Part shown: piece by piece, positions 24,248 to 32,171 of the stretch
Layout: each line of letters begins with the position of its first letter
Numbering within the stretch: position 1 is the stretch's first letter
Made by a program: the position numbers and the translations under genes
The notes under the pieces: model-generated
What the model saw: only the letters and a program-made list of their open reading frames with translations
Told to the model about the DNA's origin: nothing
Database searches by the model: none
DNA from: Streptomyces minutiscleroticus
GTDB taxonomy: Bacteria > Actinomycetota > Actinomycetes > Streptomycetales > Streptomycetaceae
Assembly: GCF_014650875.1 (NCBI RefSeq)
Contig: NZ_BMVU01000015.1
Coordinates: 1-64,000 of the forward strand
DNA: 64,000 nt
Direction: 5' to 3'

Positions 24248-25330
24248 GTGAGCGCGCTGTTCGAGCCCTTCACCCTGCGCGGCCTGACCCTCCCCAACCG
24301 GGTCTGGATGGCCCCGATGTGCCAGTACTCGGCCGCACCGGAGGGCCCGGGGACCGGGGCGCCCACCGACTGGCACCTCGTCCACTACGGGGCCCGCGCG
24401 ACCGGCGGCACCGGCCTGATCCTCGTGGAGGCCACCGCCGTCTCCCCCGAGGGCCGGATCTCCCCGTACGACCTGGGCATCTGGAACGACACGCAGGTCG
24501 AGGCGTTCCGCCGCGTCACGGACTTCCTGCGGTCGCAGGGCACCGTGCCGGGCATCCAGCTGGCGCACAGCGGCCGCAAGGCCTCCACCGACCGCACCTG
24601 GACGGGCGGCGCCCCGCTCGGCGCGGACGACGCCCACGGCTGGCAGCCGCTCGGCCCGAGCCCGGTCGCCTTCGACGCGGGCCACCCGGTGCCCACGGAA
24701 CTGACGGCGGAGCAGATCCGGGAGGTCGTCGGGCAGTTCGCGGACGCGGCGCGGCGGGCGCTGGCCGCCGGGTTCGAGGTGGCCGAGGTCCACGGCGCGC
24801 ACGGCTACCTGATCCACGAGTTCCTCTCCCCGCACTCCAACCACCGCACCGACGCGTACGGCGGCTCGTACGAGAACCGCGTCCGCTTCGCGCTGGAGGT
24901 CGTCGACGCCGTGCGCGCCGTGTGGCCGGACGACAAGCCGCTCCTCTTCCGCGTCTCCGCCACCGACTGGCTGGAGGAGGGCGGCTGGACGGCCGACGAC
25001 ACCGTGCGCCTGGCCGCCGACCTCAAGGAGCACGGCGTGGACCTCCTCGACGTCTCCACCGGAGGCAACGCCGCGGGCGTCCGCATTCCCGTCGGCCCCG
25101 GCTACCAGGTGCCCTTCGCCGCCCGGGTGAAGGCCGGGACGGGCCTGCCCGTGGCCGCCGTCGGCCTCATCACCGAGGCGGAGCAGGCCGAGAAGATCCT
25201 GACCAACGGCGAGGCCGACGCGGTGCTGCTCGGCCGCGAACTGCTGCGCGACCCGTCGTGGGCCCGCCACGCCGCCCGCGCGGCGGGCGCCGCGGTGCAC
25301 GTGCCGGACCAGTACCACCGGTCCGTCTGA
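24248..25330 (+). CDS. NADH:flavin oxidoreductase / old yellow enzyme (YqjM-like)
   Basis: This 360-residue FMN enzyme reduces activated C=C bonds with NAD(P)H. It has the YqjM-type Cys (MAPMCQYSA, Cys25), QLAHSGRK, the substrate pair in HGAHGYLIHEF and SPHSNHRTDAYGGSYENR. The C-terminal GLITEAEQAEKIL and LGRELLRDP segments bind the FMN phosphate. The GTG at 24248 has GGAG six bases upstream. It is divergent from an ArsR-type repressor, which suggests induction by an electrophile; that link is inferred. Confidence 0.93.
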   Translation: MSALFEPFTLRGLTLPNRVWMAPMCQYSAAPEGPGTGAPTDWHLVHYGARATGGTGLILVEATAVSPEGRISPYDLGIWNDTQVEAFRRVTDFLRSQGTVPGIQLAHSGRKASTDRTWTGGAPLGADDAHGWQPLGPSPVAFDAGHPVPTELTAEQIREVVGQFADAARRALAAGFEVAEVHGAHGYLIHEFLSPHSNHRTDAYGGSYENRVRFALEVVDAVRAVWPDDKPLLFRVSATDWLEEGGWTADDTVRLAADLKEHGVDLLDVSTGGNAAGVRIPVGPGYQVPFAARVKAGTGLPVAAVGLITEAEQAEKILTNGEADAVLLGRELLRDPSWARHAARAAGAAVHVPDQYHRSV

Positions 25331-25364
25331 CGCGCCCGGGGCGGACGGCGCACCTCCCCTCCCT

Positions 25365-25413
25365 GTCCCCTCTTCCCCGTCGGGATCGTCCCGGCCGACG
25401 GGGAAGAGGGGAC
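25365..25413 (+). terminator. Hairpin terminator after the old yellow enzyme gene
   Basis: Perfect 18-bp arms at 25365-25382 and 25396-25413 enclose a 13-base loop, 35 bases after the stop codon. Confidence 0.8.
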
Positions 25414-25460
25414 GGGCCGCCTCCGCCGGGGCCGGGGAACGCCTCCGGACCCGCACACGC

Positions 25461-25508
25461 GCCGCTCGGTTCCGGCCGCCTCCGGGGTCGGCCGGAACCG
25501 AGCGGCGC
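25461..25508. terminator. Second hairpin upstream of the pectate lyase promoter
   Basis: Perfect 18-bp arms at 25461-25478 and 25491-25508 enclose a 12-base loop, ending seven bases before the pectate lyase -35. It may insulate the promoter from read-through. Confidence 0.7.
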
Positions 25509-25514
25509 GAGGCG

Positions 25515-25543
25515 TTGACCAGAAAGCGCTTGCACTCTACGGT
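25515..25543 (+). promoter_or_regulatory. Pectate lyase promoter with LacI-type operator in the spacer
   Basis: TTGACC (25515-25520) and TACGGT (25538-25543) are separated by exactly 17 bases. The spacer contains GAAAGCGCTTGC (25522-25533), with a central AAGCGCTT palindrome typical of LacI-family operators. A repressor bound there would block RNA polymerase, giving pectin-dependent induction. Confidence 0.65.
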
Positions 25544-25685
25544 CCGTTCAGCGATGCGACCCGGCACCACTGCTTCGCCCGCGCTTCCCGCGCACCGAGA
25601 ACAGCATGGCGTACGACATTCACGTACATGGCCCGGATCGAGCCGTGATTCCCGGGCCTCGGCACGCGACAGAAGGAATCGGGAC

Positions 25686-26492
25686 ATGACTTCCTCGATA
25701 CGTCCACGCGTCCGCGGACGCGCACCGGCCGGCACACTGGCGGCCTTCGGCCTTGCGATTGGCATGCTCGCGACAGTCAGCACCCTGTCTCCGGCCAGTG
25801 CCGCCACCTGGCCCACCGCCAACGGCAGCCAGGCGGTCTCCTCCACCATCTCCGTGTCCGGCACCAAGGACTACGGGATGAAGCGCCTCTACGGCAGCGG
25901 CGACCTGGGCAACGGCAGCCAGGACGAGGACCAGGGGCCGATCCTGGAGCTCGCCGCGGGCGCCGTCCTGAGGAACGTCGTCATCGGCTCCCCCGCCGCG
26001 GACGGCATCCACTGCCTGGGCGGCTGCACGCTGCAGAACGTCTGGTGGGAGGATGTCGGCGAGGACGCGGCGACGTTCAAGGGCTCCTCCTCGTCCAGCG
26101 TGTACACGGTCTCCGGCGGCGGCGCCAAGGAGGCCGGCGACAAGGTGTTCCAGTTCAACGGCGCCGGCACTCTGAACGTCTCCGACTTCGCGGTGCAGAA
26201 CTTCGGCACCTTCGTCCGCTCCTGCGGCAACTGCAAGACGCAGTACAAGCGGACGATCAACCTCAACGGCGTCGAGGCGACGTACAAGGGCAGCCGGCTC
26301 GTCGGCATCAACACCAACTACGGTGACAGCGCGACCCTGAAGGGCATCACGGTCGTCGGGGACAGCGGCAAGAAGATCGTTCCGTGCCAGAAGTACATCG
26401 GCAACAACACGGGCGCGGAGCCGAGCACCAACGGCAGCGGTCCCGACGGCACGTACTGCAAGTACGCGACGTCCGACATCACCTACAGGTGA
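25686..26492 (+). CDS. Secreted pectate lyase, polysaccharide lyase family 3
   Basis: This 268-residue protein has a signal peptide (basic start, then LAAFGLAIGMLATVSTLSP, cleavage near ASAATWP). The mature part is a PL3 right-handed beta-helix: DGIHCLGGCTLQNVWWEDVG, EDAATFKG, GAKEAGDKVFQFNGAGT and RSCGNCKTQYKRTI, with paired Cys and the Asp/Lys/Arg residues used for calcium binding and beta-elimination. It degrades polygalacturonate outside the cell. The ATG at 25686 has AAGGA upstream. A promoter with a LacI-type operator lies at 25515-25543. No transporter or other pectin gene is adjacent. Confidence 0.93.
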   Translation: MTSSIRPRVRGRAPAGTLAAFGLAIGMLATVSTLSPASAATWPTANGSQAVSSTISVSGTKDYGMKRLYGSGDLGNGSQDEDQGPILELAAGAVLRNVVIGSPAADGIHCLGGCTLQNVWWEDVGEDAATFKGSSSSSVYTVSGGGAKEAGDKVFQFNGAGTLNVSDFAVQNFGTFVRSCGNCKTQYKRTINLNGVEATYKGSRLVGINTNYGDSATLKGITVVGDSGKKIVPCQKYIGNNTGAEPSTNGSGPDGTYCKYATSDITYR

Positions 26493-26512
26493 CCCGTCCG
26501 CGGTGAGGGCGG

Positions 26513-26553
26513 CGGCCGCGCGGAGCGCTCCCCAACGGCGCTCCGCGCGGCCG
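26513..26553 (+). terminator. Hairpin terminator after pectate lyase
   Basis: Perfect 15-bp arms at 26513-26527 and 26539-26553 flank an 11-base loop and are followed by a C/T-rich stretch. Confidence 0.75.
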
Positions 26554-26672
26554 TCGCCTTTCCCCTCGGTGCACCGCCCCGACCTGCGGCGCAGCCCCGC
26601 CGGAGGGGCACTGTCAGTGCCGGGGTGCAGACTGACCGTGTCTGAGACGACGACGTCCCGGAGGTGGTCGGC

Positions 26673-27758
26673 ATGACCGACGTACTGCTGGCGGTGGGTA
26701 CGCGCAAGGGCCTGTTCATCGGGCGGCGGCGCGGCGGCGCCTGGGAGTTCGACGAGCGCCCGTACTTCAACGCGCAGGCGGTGTACTCCGTCGCGATCGA
26801 CACCCGCGGCGACACGCCGCGGCTGCTCGCCGGAGGGGACAGCACGCACTGGGGACCGTCCGTGTTCCGCTCCGACGACCTCGGCCGCACCTGGACCGAG
26901 TCCGCCGCGCCCGCGATCAAGTTCCCCGAGGACACCGGGGCCTCGCTGGAGCGGGTGTGGCAGCTGCACCCGTCGGCGGCCGAGCCGGACGTGGTGTACG
27001 CGGGCACGGAACCGGCCGCGCTGTACCGCTCGGCGGACCGCGGCGAGACCTTCGAGCTCGTGCGGCCCCTGTGGGAGCACCCCACCCGGTCCAAGTGGGT
27101 GCCCGGGGGCGGCGGCGAGGGCCTGCACACGGTCCTGACCGACGCGCGCGACGCGCGGGCCGTCACGGTCGCCGTCTCCACCGCCGGGGTGTTCCGCACG
27201 GAGGACGGCGGAGAGAGCTGGCGGCCGTCCAACTCCGGCGTCTCCGCGGTCTTCCTGCCCGACCCGGACCCGGAGTTCGGCCAGTGCGTGCACAAGGTCG
27301 CCCGGGACGCGGCCGACCCGGACCGCCTCTACCTCCAGAACCACTGGGGGGTGTACCGCAGCGACGACGCGGGCGCGCACTGGACGGACATCGGAGCGGG
27401 GCTGCCGTCCACGTTCGGCTTCGCCGTGGCCGCCCACCCCCACCGCGGCGGCACGGCGTACGTGTTCCCGATCACCGCCGACGCGGACCGGGTGCCCGCG
27501 GACCGCCGCTGCCGGGTCTTCCGCACGGCGGACGCGGGCGGGAGCTGGCAGCCGCTCGCGGCGGGGCTGCCGGACGGCGACCACTACGGCACGGTGCTGC
27601 GCGACGCCCTGTGCACGGACGACGCGGACCCGGCGGGCGTCTACTTCGGCAACCGCAACGGCGAGGTGTACGCGTCGGCCGACGACGGCGACAGCTGGCG
27701 GCCGCTGGCCTCCCATCTGCCGGACGTCCTGTGCGTGCGCGCCGCGGTGGTCGCGTGA
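26673..27758 (+). CDS. Asp-box (BNR) beta-propeller protein
   Basis: This 361-residue protein has at least six Asp-box repeats (RSDDLGRTWTE, RSADRGETFE, TEDGGESWRP, RSDDAGAHWTD, TADAGGSWQP, SADDGDSWRP), typical of sialidase/VPS10-like propellers. It has no signal peptide and none of the sialidase arginine triad was recognised, so it is probably a cytoplasmic propeller of unknown function rather than a glycosidase. The ATG at 26673 follows GGAGG. It stands alone. Confidence 0.85.
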   Translation: MTDVLLAVGTRKGLFIGRRRGGAWEFDERPYFNAQAVYSVAIDTRGDTPRLLAGGDSTHWGPSVFRSDDLGRTWTESAAPAIKFPEDTGASLERVWQLHPSAAEPDVVYAGTEPAALYRSADRGETFELVRPLWEHPTRSKWVPGGGGEGLHTVLTDARDARAVTVAVSTAGVFRTEDGGESWRPSNSGVSAVFLPDPDPEFGQCVHKVARDAADPDRLYLQNHWGVYRSDDAGAHWTDIGAGLPSTFGFAVAAHPHRGGTAYVFPITADADRVPADRRCRVFRTADAGGSWQPLAAGLPDGDHYGTVLRDALCTDDADPAGVYFGNRNGEVYASADDGDSWRPLASHLPDVLCVRAAVVA

Positions 27759-27913
27759 GCGCGGCGCGGGGCGGACGCCGGGTCCGGGTCCGGGTCCGGA
27801 ACAGACACCCGGAACGGGCGGGAAAGGGCACGTCCGGCGTCCCGCCGGTCGTCCGCGGCCAACCCCGGACCACCGGTTCACCGGCCCCGCGTGTACGGCA
27901 GTAGGGTGACGCC

Positions 27914-28591
27914 GTGGCACCACGACCCTTGCATGAGATTGTCGAACCGGGCTGGGCGAAGGCCCTGGAACCGGTGGCCGGACGGATCGCCGCGATGGGG
28001 GACTTCCTGCGGGCGGAGATCGCCGCGGGACGCACCTACCTCCCCTCCGGAGCGAACGTCCTCCGCGCCTTCCAGCAGCCCTTCGACGAGGTGAGGGTCC
28101 TGATCGTCGGTCAGGACCCCTACCCGACGCCGGGGCACGCCGTGGGACTGTCGTTCTCGGTGGCCCCCGACGTGCGTCCACTGCCCGGCAGCCTCGTCAA
28201 CATTTACCGCGAGCTCACCACCGACCTCGGACTGCCCCAGCCGTCCAACGGCGACCTGACGCCGTGGACCGAGCAGGGCGTCCTGCTGCTCAACAGGGCG
28301 CTCACCACGGCACCGCGCCGCCCCGCCGCCCACCGCGGCAAGGGGTGGGAAGAGGTCACCGAGCAGGCGATCCGGGCGCTGGCCGCCCGCGGGCGTCCGC
28401 TGGTGTCGATCCTGTGGGGCCGGGACGCGCGCAACCTCCGCCCGCTGCTGGGCGACCTGCCGTCGGTGGAGTCGGCCCACCCCTCGCCCATGTCGGCGGA
28501 CCGGGGCTTCTTCGGTTCGCGCCCCTTCAGCCGCGCCAACGAGCTGCTGGCCCGTCAGGGAGCCGAACCGGTGGACTGGCGACTGCCGTGA
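27914..28591 (+). CDS. ung: Uracil-DNA glycosylase, family 1
   Basis: This 225-residue repair enzyme removes uracil from DNA. Signatures are the water-activating loop VGQDPYPTPGHAVG (catalytic Asp68) and the DNA-intercalation loop HPSPMS (His189), with LLLNRALTT between them. The GTG at 27914 gives the normal family length. Its stop codon overlaps the GTG of the following kinase-like gene (GTGA at 28588-28591), so the two are translationally coupled. Confidence 0.96.
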   Translation: MAPRPLHEIVEPGWAKALEPVAGRIAAMGDFLRAEIAAGRTYLPSGANVLRAFQQPFDEVRVLIVGQDPYPTPGHAVGLSFSVAPDVRPLPGSLVNIYRELTTDLGLPQPSNGDLTPWTEQGVLLLNRALTTAPRRPAAHRGKGWEEVTEQAIRALAARGRPLVSILWGRDARNLRPLLGDLPSVESAHPSPMSADRGFFGSRPFSRANELLARQGAEPVDWRLP

Positions 28592-29631
28592 CACGGGCCG
28601 GGGCGGACCGCGGCCCGCGACGCGCCGTCCTGGGCGTGGACTCGGGCGGTTCGGGCCTGCGGGTCGCCCTCGGCCTCATCCCCTCCCCCGGCCCGGCGGC
28701 CGGTTCCGGTGCGGACAGTGCGGACGGCCCGGACCTCGTGGCGGCGGGCCGGTCGCGCACGGAGGAGCCGGTGCGCACGGGCCCGCGCGGCATCGACCCC
28801 GGGCACCTGGCGGAGCAACTGCTCCCGCGGGCACGGGACCTGATGGCCCGTACGGGCGTGACGGAGCTGAGCGCCGTGGCCGTCGGGGCGGCCGGCATGG
28901 CCACGCTCGGCGACGCCCTGCGCGCCGAACTGCCCGCGGCGCTCGCGCGCGACCTCGGCGTGCGCAGGCTCGCCCTCGCCGCCGACGCCGTCACCGCCTA
29001 CGCCGGGGCGCTCGGCGCGCGGCCGGGCGCGGTGATCGCGGCGGGCACGGGCCTGATCGCGGTCGGCACGGACCTGGGGAGCTGGCGCCGGGCGGACGGC
29101 TGGGGCCACCTGCTCGGCGACTGCGGCGGCGGCGCGTGGATCGGCCGCGCGGGCCTGGAGGCGGCGCTGCGCGAGCACGACGGGCGGACCGGCGGCTCGG
29201 CGGCCCTGCTGGCCCGCGCCGAGGCGCTGCTCGGCCCGGCGGCCGCGCTGCCGGGCCGGCTGTACCCGCGCCCCGACCGGCCCGCCGTGCTCGCCTCCTT
29301 CGCGCCCGAGGTGGCCGCCTGCGCGGCCGGCGACCCGGTCGCGGCGGGCATCCTGCGCGCGGCGGCCGGGCACATGGCCGACTCGGCGGCCGCCGTCTGC
29401 CCCGGCGGCCGGGACGCCCGGATCGCGCTCACCGGCGGCCTGTCCCGGCTGGGCGACGCCCTCCTCGTACCGCTGCGCGAGGAGCTGGCGCGGCGCGTGC
29501 CGCACGCACGGCAGGTGCCGCCCTCCGGCGACCCCCTGGACGGCGCCCTGCGCATCGCCGCCGACCTGGCCGCCGGCACGCTCACGCTCCCCCGTGACAC
29601 GCGGATGCTGCACGTGGCGGCGGACGGCTGA
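28588..29631 (+). CDS. BadF/BadG-type ATPase, N-acetylglucosamine-kinase-like
   Basis: This 347-residue protein has the sugar-kinase/actin fold: phosphate 1 loop VLGVDSGGSGLRVALG, adenosine motif ALTGGLSRLGDALL and a central AAGTGLIAVGTDL with GWGHLLGDCGGGAWIG. The BadF/BcrA family includes N-acetylglucosamine kinases and activators of 2-hydroxyacyl-CoA dehydratases; the lack of Cys clusters favours a sugar kinase. The GTG overlaps the ung stop by four bases. An amino sugar is the best guess for substrate, unproven. Confidence 0.85.
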   Translation: MTRAGADRGPRRAVLGVDSGGSGLRVALGLIPSPGPAAGSGADSADGPDLVAAGRSRTEEPVRTGPRGIDPGHLAEQLLPRARDLMARTGVTELSAVAVGAAGMATLGDALRAELPAALARDLGVRRLALAADAVTAYAGALGARPGAVIAAGTGLIAVGTDLGSWRRADGWGHLLGDCGGGAWIGRAGLEAALREHDGRTGGSAALLARAEALLGPAAALPGRLYPRPDRPAVLASFAPEVAACAAGDPVAAGILRAAAGHMADSAAAVCPGGRDARIALTGGLSRLGDALLVPLREELARRVPHARQVPPSGDPLDGALRIAADLAAGTLTLPRDTRMLHVAADG

Positions 29632-29956
29632 CGGCTGACGGGCGGCTGCCGGACGGCCGCACGGCGCGCCTGCCCGGACACCCGCGCGACCCGGCACCCG
29701 CACGGCCGGAGAACGGCGGCCCCGGGGACCGCACGACGGGAACCGGACGACCGCAGGCGCGGGGGCCGGCGACCGCAAGGGCGAGGGCCGGGCGACCGTA
29801 TGGCCGCGGCTTGTGCGAGGGTCCGGGCGATTGCTGCCGGAGTGGGACCGATCGGCGCCCATGTCGGCACAACCCAGCAGACAAAAGCGGACGGATACCG
29901 CTCACCTGCACCCTCCCCGAACAGGGAAGCCCAGGAAGCCGATAACATGCGGCGCC
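29632..29956. other. Non-coding gap before the CbiX-like gene
   Basis: No gene is seen. The first part has short GACGGCTGACGG and GGCGACCG repetitions. Hexamers GATACC (near 29897) and GATAAC (29941-29946) could serve as -10 elements, but no matching -35 is clear. Confidence 0.3.
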
Positions 29957-30880
29957 ATGAGCTCCCCCACTGGACCCGCGTCCGGCCTGCCAGTACGAAT
30001 GCCGCGACCCCGCCAGCCCGGTCGGCACCGCCGACCGGAGCCGCTGGCGGCTCCCGAGGGCGCGCCCGCGCTCGTCCTCGCGGTGCCGGGTACCCCCAGC
30101 GCCGCCACCCGCAGCCTCGCCGAGGAGCTCGTGAGCATCGCGCGCTCCGAGCTGCCCGGTCTCGAAGCCCGGATCGGGTACGTCGACGGCGACGAGGACG
30201 AGTTCCCCTCGCTGAGGTCCGTACTGGCCCGCGCGGCCGAGGAGCGCACGGACCGCTACGAGCAGGCCAAGGCCGCCGGTGTGGAGGTCTCCGAGCCCGA
30301 GGGCCCGGCCGCCGTCGTGGTACCGCTGCTCGCCGGCCCGGACAACGCCCTGCTGCGCCGCGTCCGCCAGGCCGTCATGGACAGCCGCGTCGCGGCGGAG
30401 CTGACCGACGTGCTGGGCCCGCACCCGCTGCTGGCCGAGGCGCTGCACGTGCGGCTCTCCGAGGCCGGTCTGGCGCGCGCCGACCGCGCCCGGCTGTTCA
30501 CCGTGGCCACGGCCGCGGACGGCATCATCCTCGCCACCGTGGGCGGCGACGAGGCCGTGCAGGCCGCCGGGATCACCGGCATGCTGCTGGCCGCGCGCCT
30601 GGCCGTGCCGGTGATGGCCGCCGCGCTGGACGAGGAGGGCGCGATCGCGAACATCGCCGAGCAGCTGCGCTCCTCGGGTTCGCAGCAGCTCGCGCTCGCC
30701 CCGTACCTGATCGGCCCCGAGCTGGACGCCGGGCTGCTCGACGCGGCCGCGAAGGAGGCGGGCTGCCCCGCCGCCGAGGCGCTCGGCCCGTACCCGGCGC
30801 TCGGCAAGCTGGCCCTGGCCAGGTACACGTCGGCGCTCGGCATCGCCCCGCAGCAGCCGCAGGGCGCGCCGGTCCGCTGA
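29957..30880 (+). CDS. CbiX-like (sirohydrochlorin chelatase family) protein
   Basis: This 307-residue protein has two CbiX-type halves: ALVLAVPGTPSAATRSLAEE with LEARIGYVDGDEDEFPSL, and a second beginning LFTVATAADGIILATVGG. In true chelatases the first strand ends with a metal-binding His (AHGS); here it reads AVPGT, and no replacement His is evident, so chelatase activity is doubtful. No sirohaem or cobalamin genes lie nearby. The ATG at 29957 is an in-frame choice; an earlier ATG at 29946 is out of this frame. Probably a diverged family member of unknown role. Confidence 0.7.
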   Translation: MSSPTGPASGLPVRMPRPRQPGRHRRPEPLAAPEGAPALVLAVPGTPSAATRSLAEELVSIARSELPGLEARIGYVDGDEDEFPSLRSVLARAAEERTDRYEQAKAAGVEVSEPEGPAAVVVPLLAGPDNALLRRVRQAVMDSRVAAELTDVLGPHPLLAEALHVRLSEAGLARADRARLFTVATAADGIILATVGGDEAVQAAGITGMLLAARLAVPVMAAALDEEGAIANIAEQLRSSGSQQLALAPYLIGPELDAGLLDAAAKEAGCPAAEALGPYPALGKLALARYTSALGIAPQQPQGAPVR

Positions 30881-30928
30881 GACGGCCGCCGGCGCCGCCC
30901 GCCGACCGGGCGTCGAGGACCGCGAGGA

Positions 30929-30964
30929 CGAAAGGGCCCGCTCCCCGGGGAGCGGGCCCTTCGC
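30929..30964. terminator. Bidirectional terminator
   Basis: A perfect 36-base palindrome (18-bp arms, 30929-30946 and 30947-30964) with CGAAAGGG/CCCTTTCG ends lies between the convergent CbiX-like and lactonase genes. Confidence 0.85.
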
Positions 30965-31054
30965 GGCACCATGGGGCCCGTACGTCCGCGGGGCCCGTAC
31001 GCCCGCAGGACTCGTGCACGCGAAGCCTCGTGCGCGCGGGCCCGTGGGGCCTGC

Positions 31055-32101
31055 CTAGGACCGTCCGAACACCACGCACGACGCCGCCGGCGCCGCCACG
31101 GAGCCGGTCCTGCGCGGCATCCCCGTCCGCGGGTCCACCGCGAACCAGGTCACGTCGCCCGAGCGCTCGTTGGCCACGTACAGGAAGCGCCCGGCCGGGT
31201 CCAGGGCGAGGTCGCGGGGCCAGACGCCGCCGCACGGCACCGTGACCACCAGCCGCAGCCCCTCGCCCTCCGGGTCCGGCACGAGCACGGAGAGGACGTC
31301 CTCGCCGCGCGTGGCGGTCCACACGAAGCGCCCGTCGGGCGAGACGACGATGCCGGACGGGTAGGCGTCGCCGGCGGGCGGGCCCGGCAGCACGGGCGTC
31401 TCGCCGAGCGGGCGCAGCGTGCCCTCGGCGGCGTCCCAGAGGCAGGTGGTGACGGTCGGCGACAGCTCGTTGACCACGTACGCGTACCGGCCGTCCGGGT
31501 GGAACGCGAGATGGCGCGGCCCCGAGCCCGGACGCAGCGCGACCTCCCGGTGCACGACGGGCCGCCCGCCCCGCAGCTCGCACACGCGCACCGAGTCGGT
31601 GCCGAGGTCGACGCTCACGGCCCACCGGCCGCTCGGGTCGGACTGCACCTGGTGGGCGTGCGGACCGCGCTGGCGCAGGCTGTGCGGCCCGGCCCCCTCG
31701 TGGCGCAGGACGCCGGTGGCCCCGTCGAGGCTGCCGTCGTCCCTCAGGGAGACGGCGGAGACGCTGCCCGAACCGTAGTTGGCGGTCAGCACGTGGCCCC
31801 CGTGCAGGCACAGGTGGGTCGGGCCGCTGCCGCCGACCGGCACGGGCGGTCCGGTCGGCACCAGCTTGTCGCCCGTGAGCCGGTACGCGGCGACCGCGCC
31901 GTCCTCGGTCTCGCTCACCGCGTAGAGCATGTCCCCGCCCGGTGACAGCGCGAGGTAGGACGGGTCCGGCACGCCGTTCACGGCGCCGAGCACGTCCAGC
32001 GCGCCGCTGTCCTCGTCGACGGCGGCGGTGAGGACGCCCTCGCCGCCCGCCGCCGTGAACGAGCCGATGAAGGCCTTCCGCCGCCCGCCGCCCTCTGCCA
32101 C
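31055..32101 (-). CDS. Lactonase-family seven-bladed propeller (6-phosphogluconolactonase-like)
   Basis: This 348-residue protein shows the Pgl-type propeller text: AFIGSFTAAGGEGVLTAAVD, GVPDPSYLALSPGG, YAVSETEDGAVAAYRL, HLCLHGGHVLTANYGSGSVS, HAHQVQSDPSGRWAVSVDLG and ARYAYVVNE-like blades. Bacterial relatives hydrolyse 6-phosphogluconolactone. The GTG at 32101 has AGGGGA upstream. It is 70 bases downstream of the nitric oxide synthase gene on the same strand, so the two may be co-transcribed; the metabolic link is not obvious. Confidence 0.88.
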   Translation of the reverse strand: MAEGGGRRKAFIGSFTAAGGEGVLTAAVDEDSGALDVLGAVNGVPDPSYLALSPGGDMLYAVSETEDGAVAAYRLTGDKLVPTGPPVPVGGSGPTHLCLHGGHVLTANYGSGSVSAVSLRDDGSLDGATGVLRHEGAGPHSLRQRGPHAHQVQSDPSGRWAVSVDLGTDSVRVCELRGGRPVVHREVALRPGSGPRHLAFHPDGRYAYVVNELSPTVTTCLWDAAEGTLRPLGETPVLPGPPAGDAYPSGIVVSPDGRFVWTATRGEDVLSVLVPDPEGEGLRLVVTVPCGGVWPRDLALDPAGRFLYVANERSGDVTWFAVDPRTGMPRRTGSVAAPAASCVVFGRS

Positions 32102-32171
32102 TGCCGTCCCCTTCCGGTCGGTGTCCGGTCCGTGCCGTCCCGGGCGACCGTAGCAGTCTCGGCAGAAAGGA

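Noticed and set aside
26673..27758. Sialidase annotation for the Asp-box protein
   Set aside because: Asp-boxes alone mark the propeller fold; no arginine triad or signal peptide was seen.
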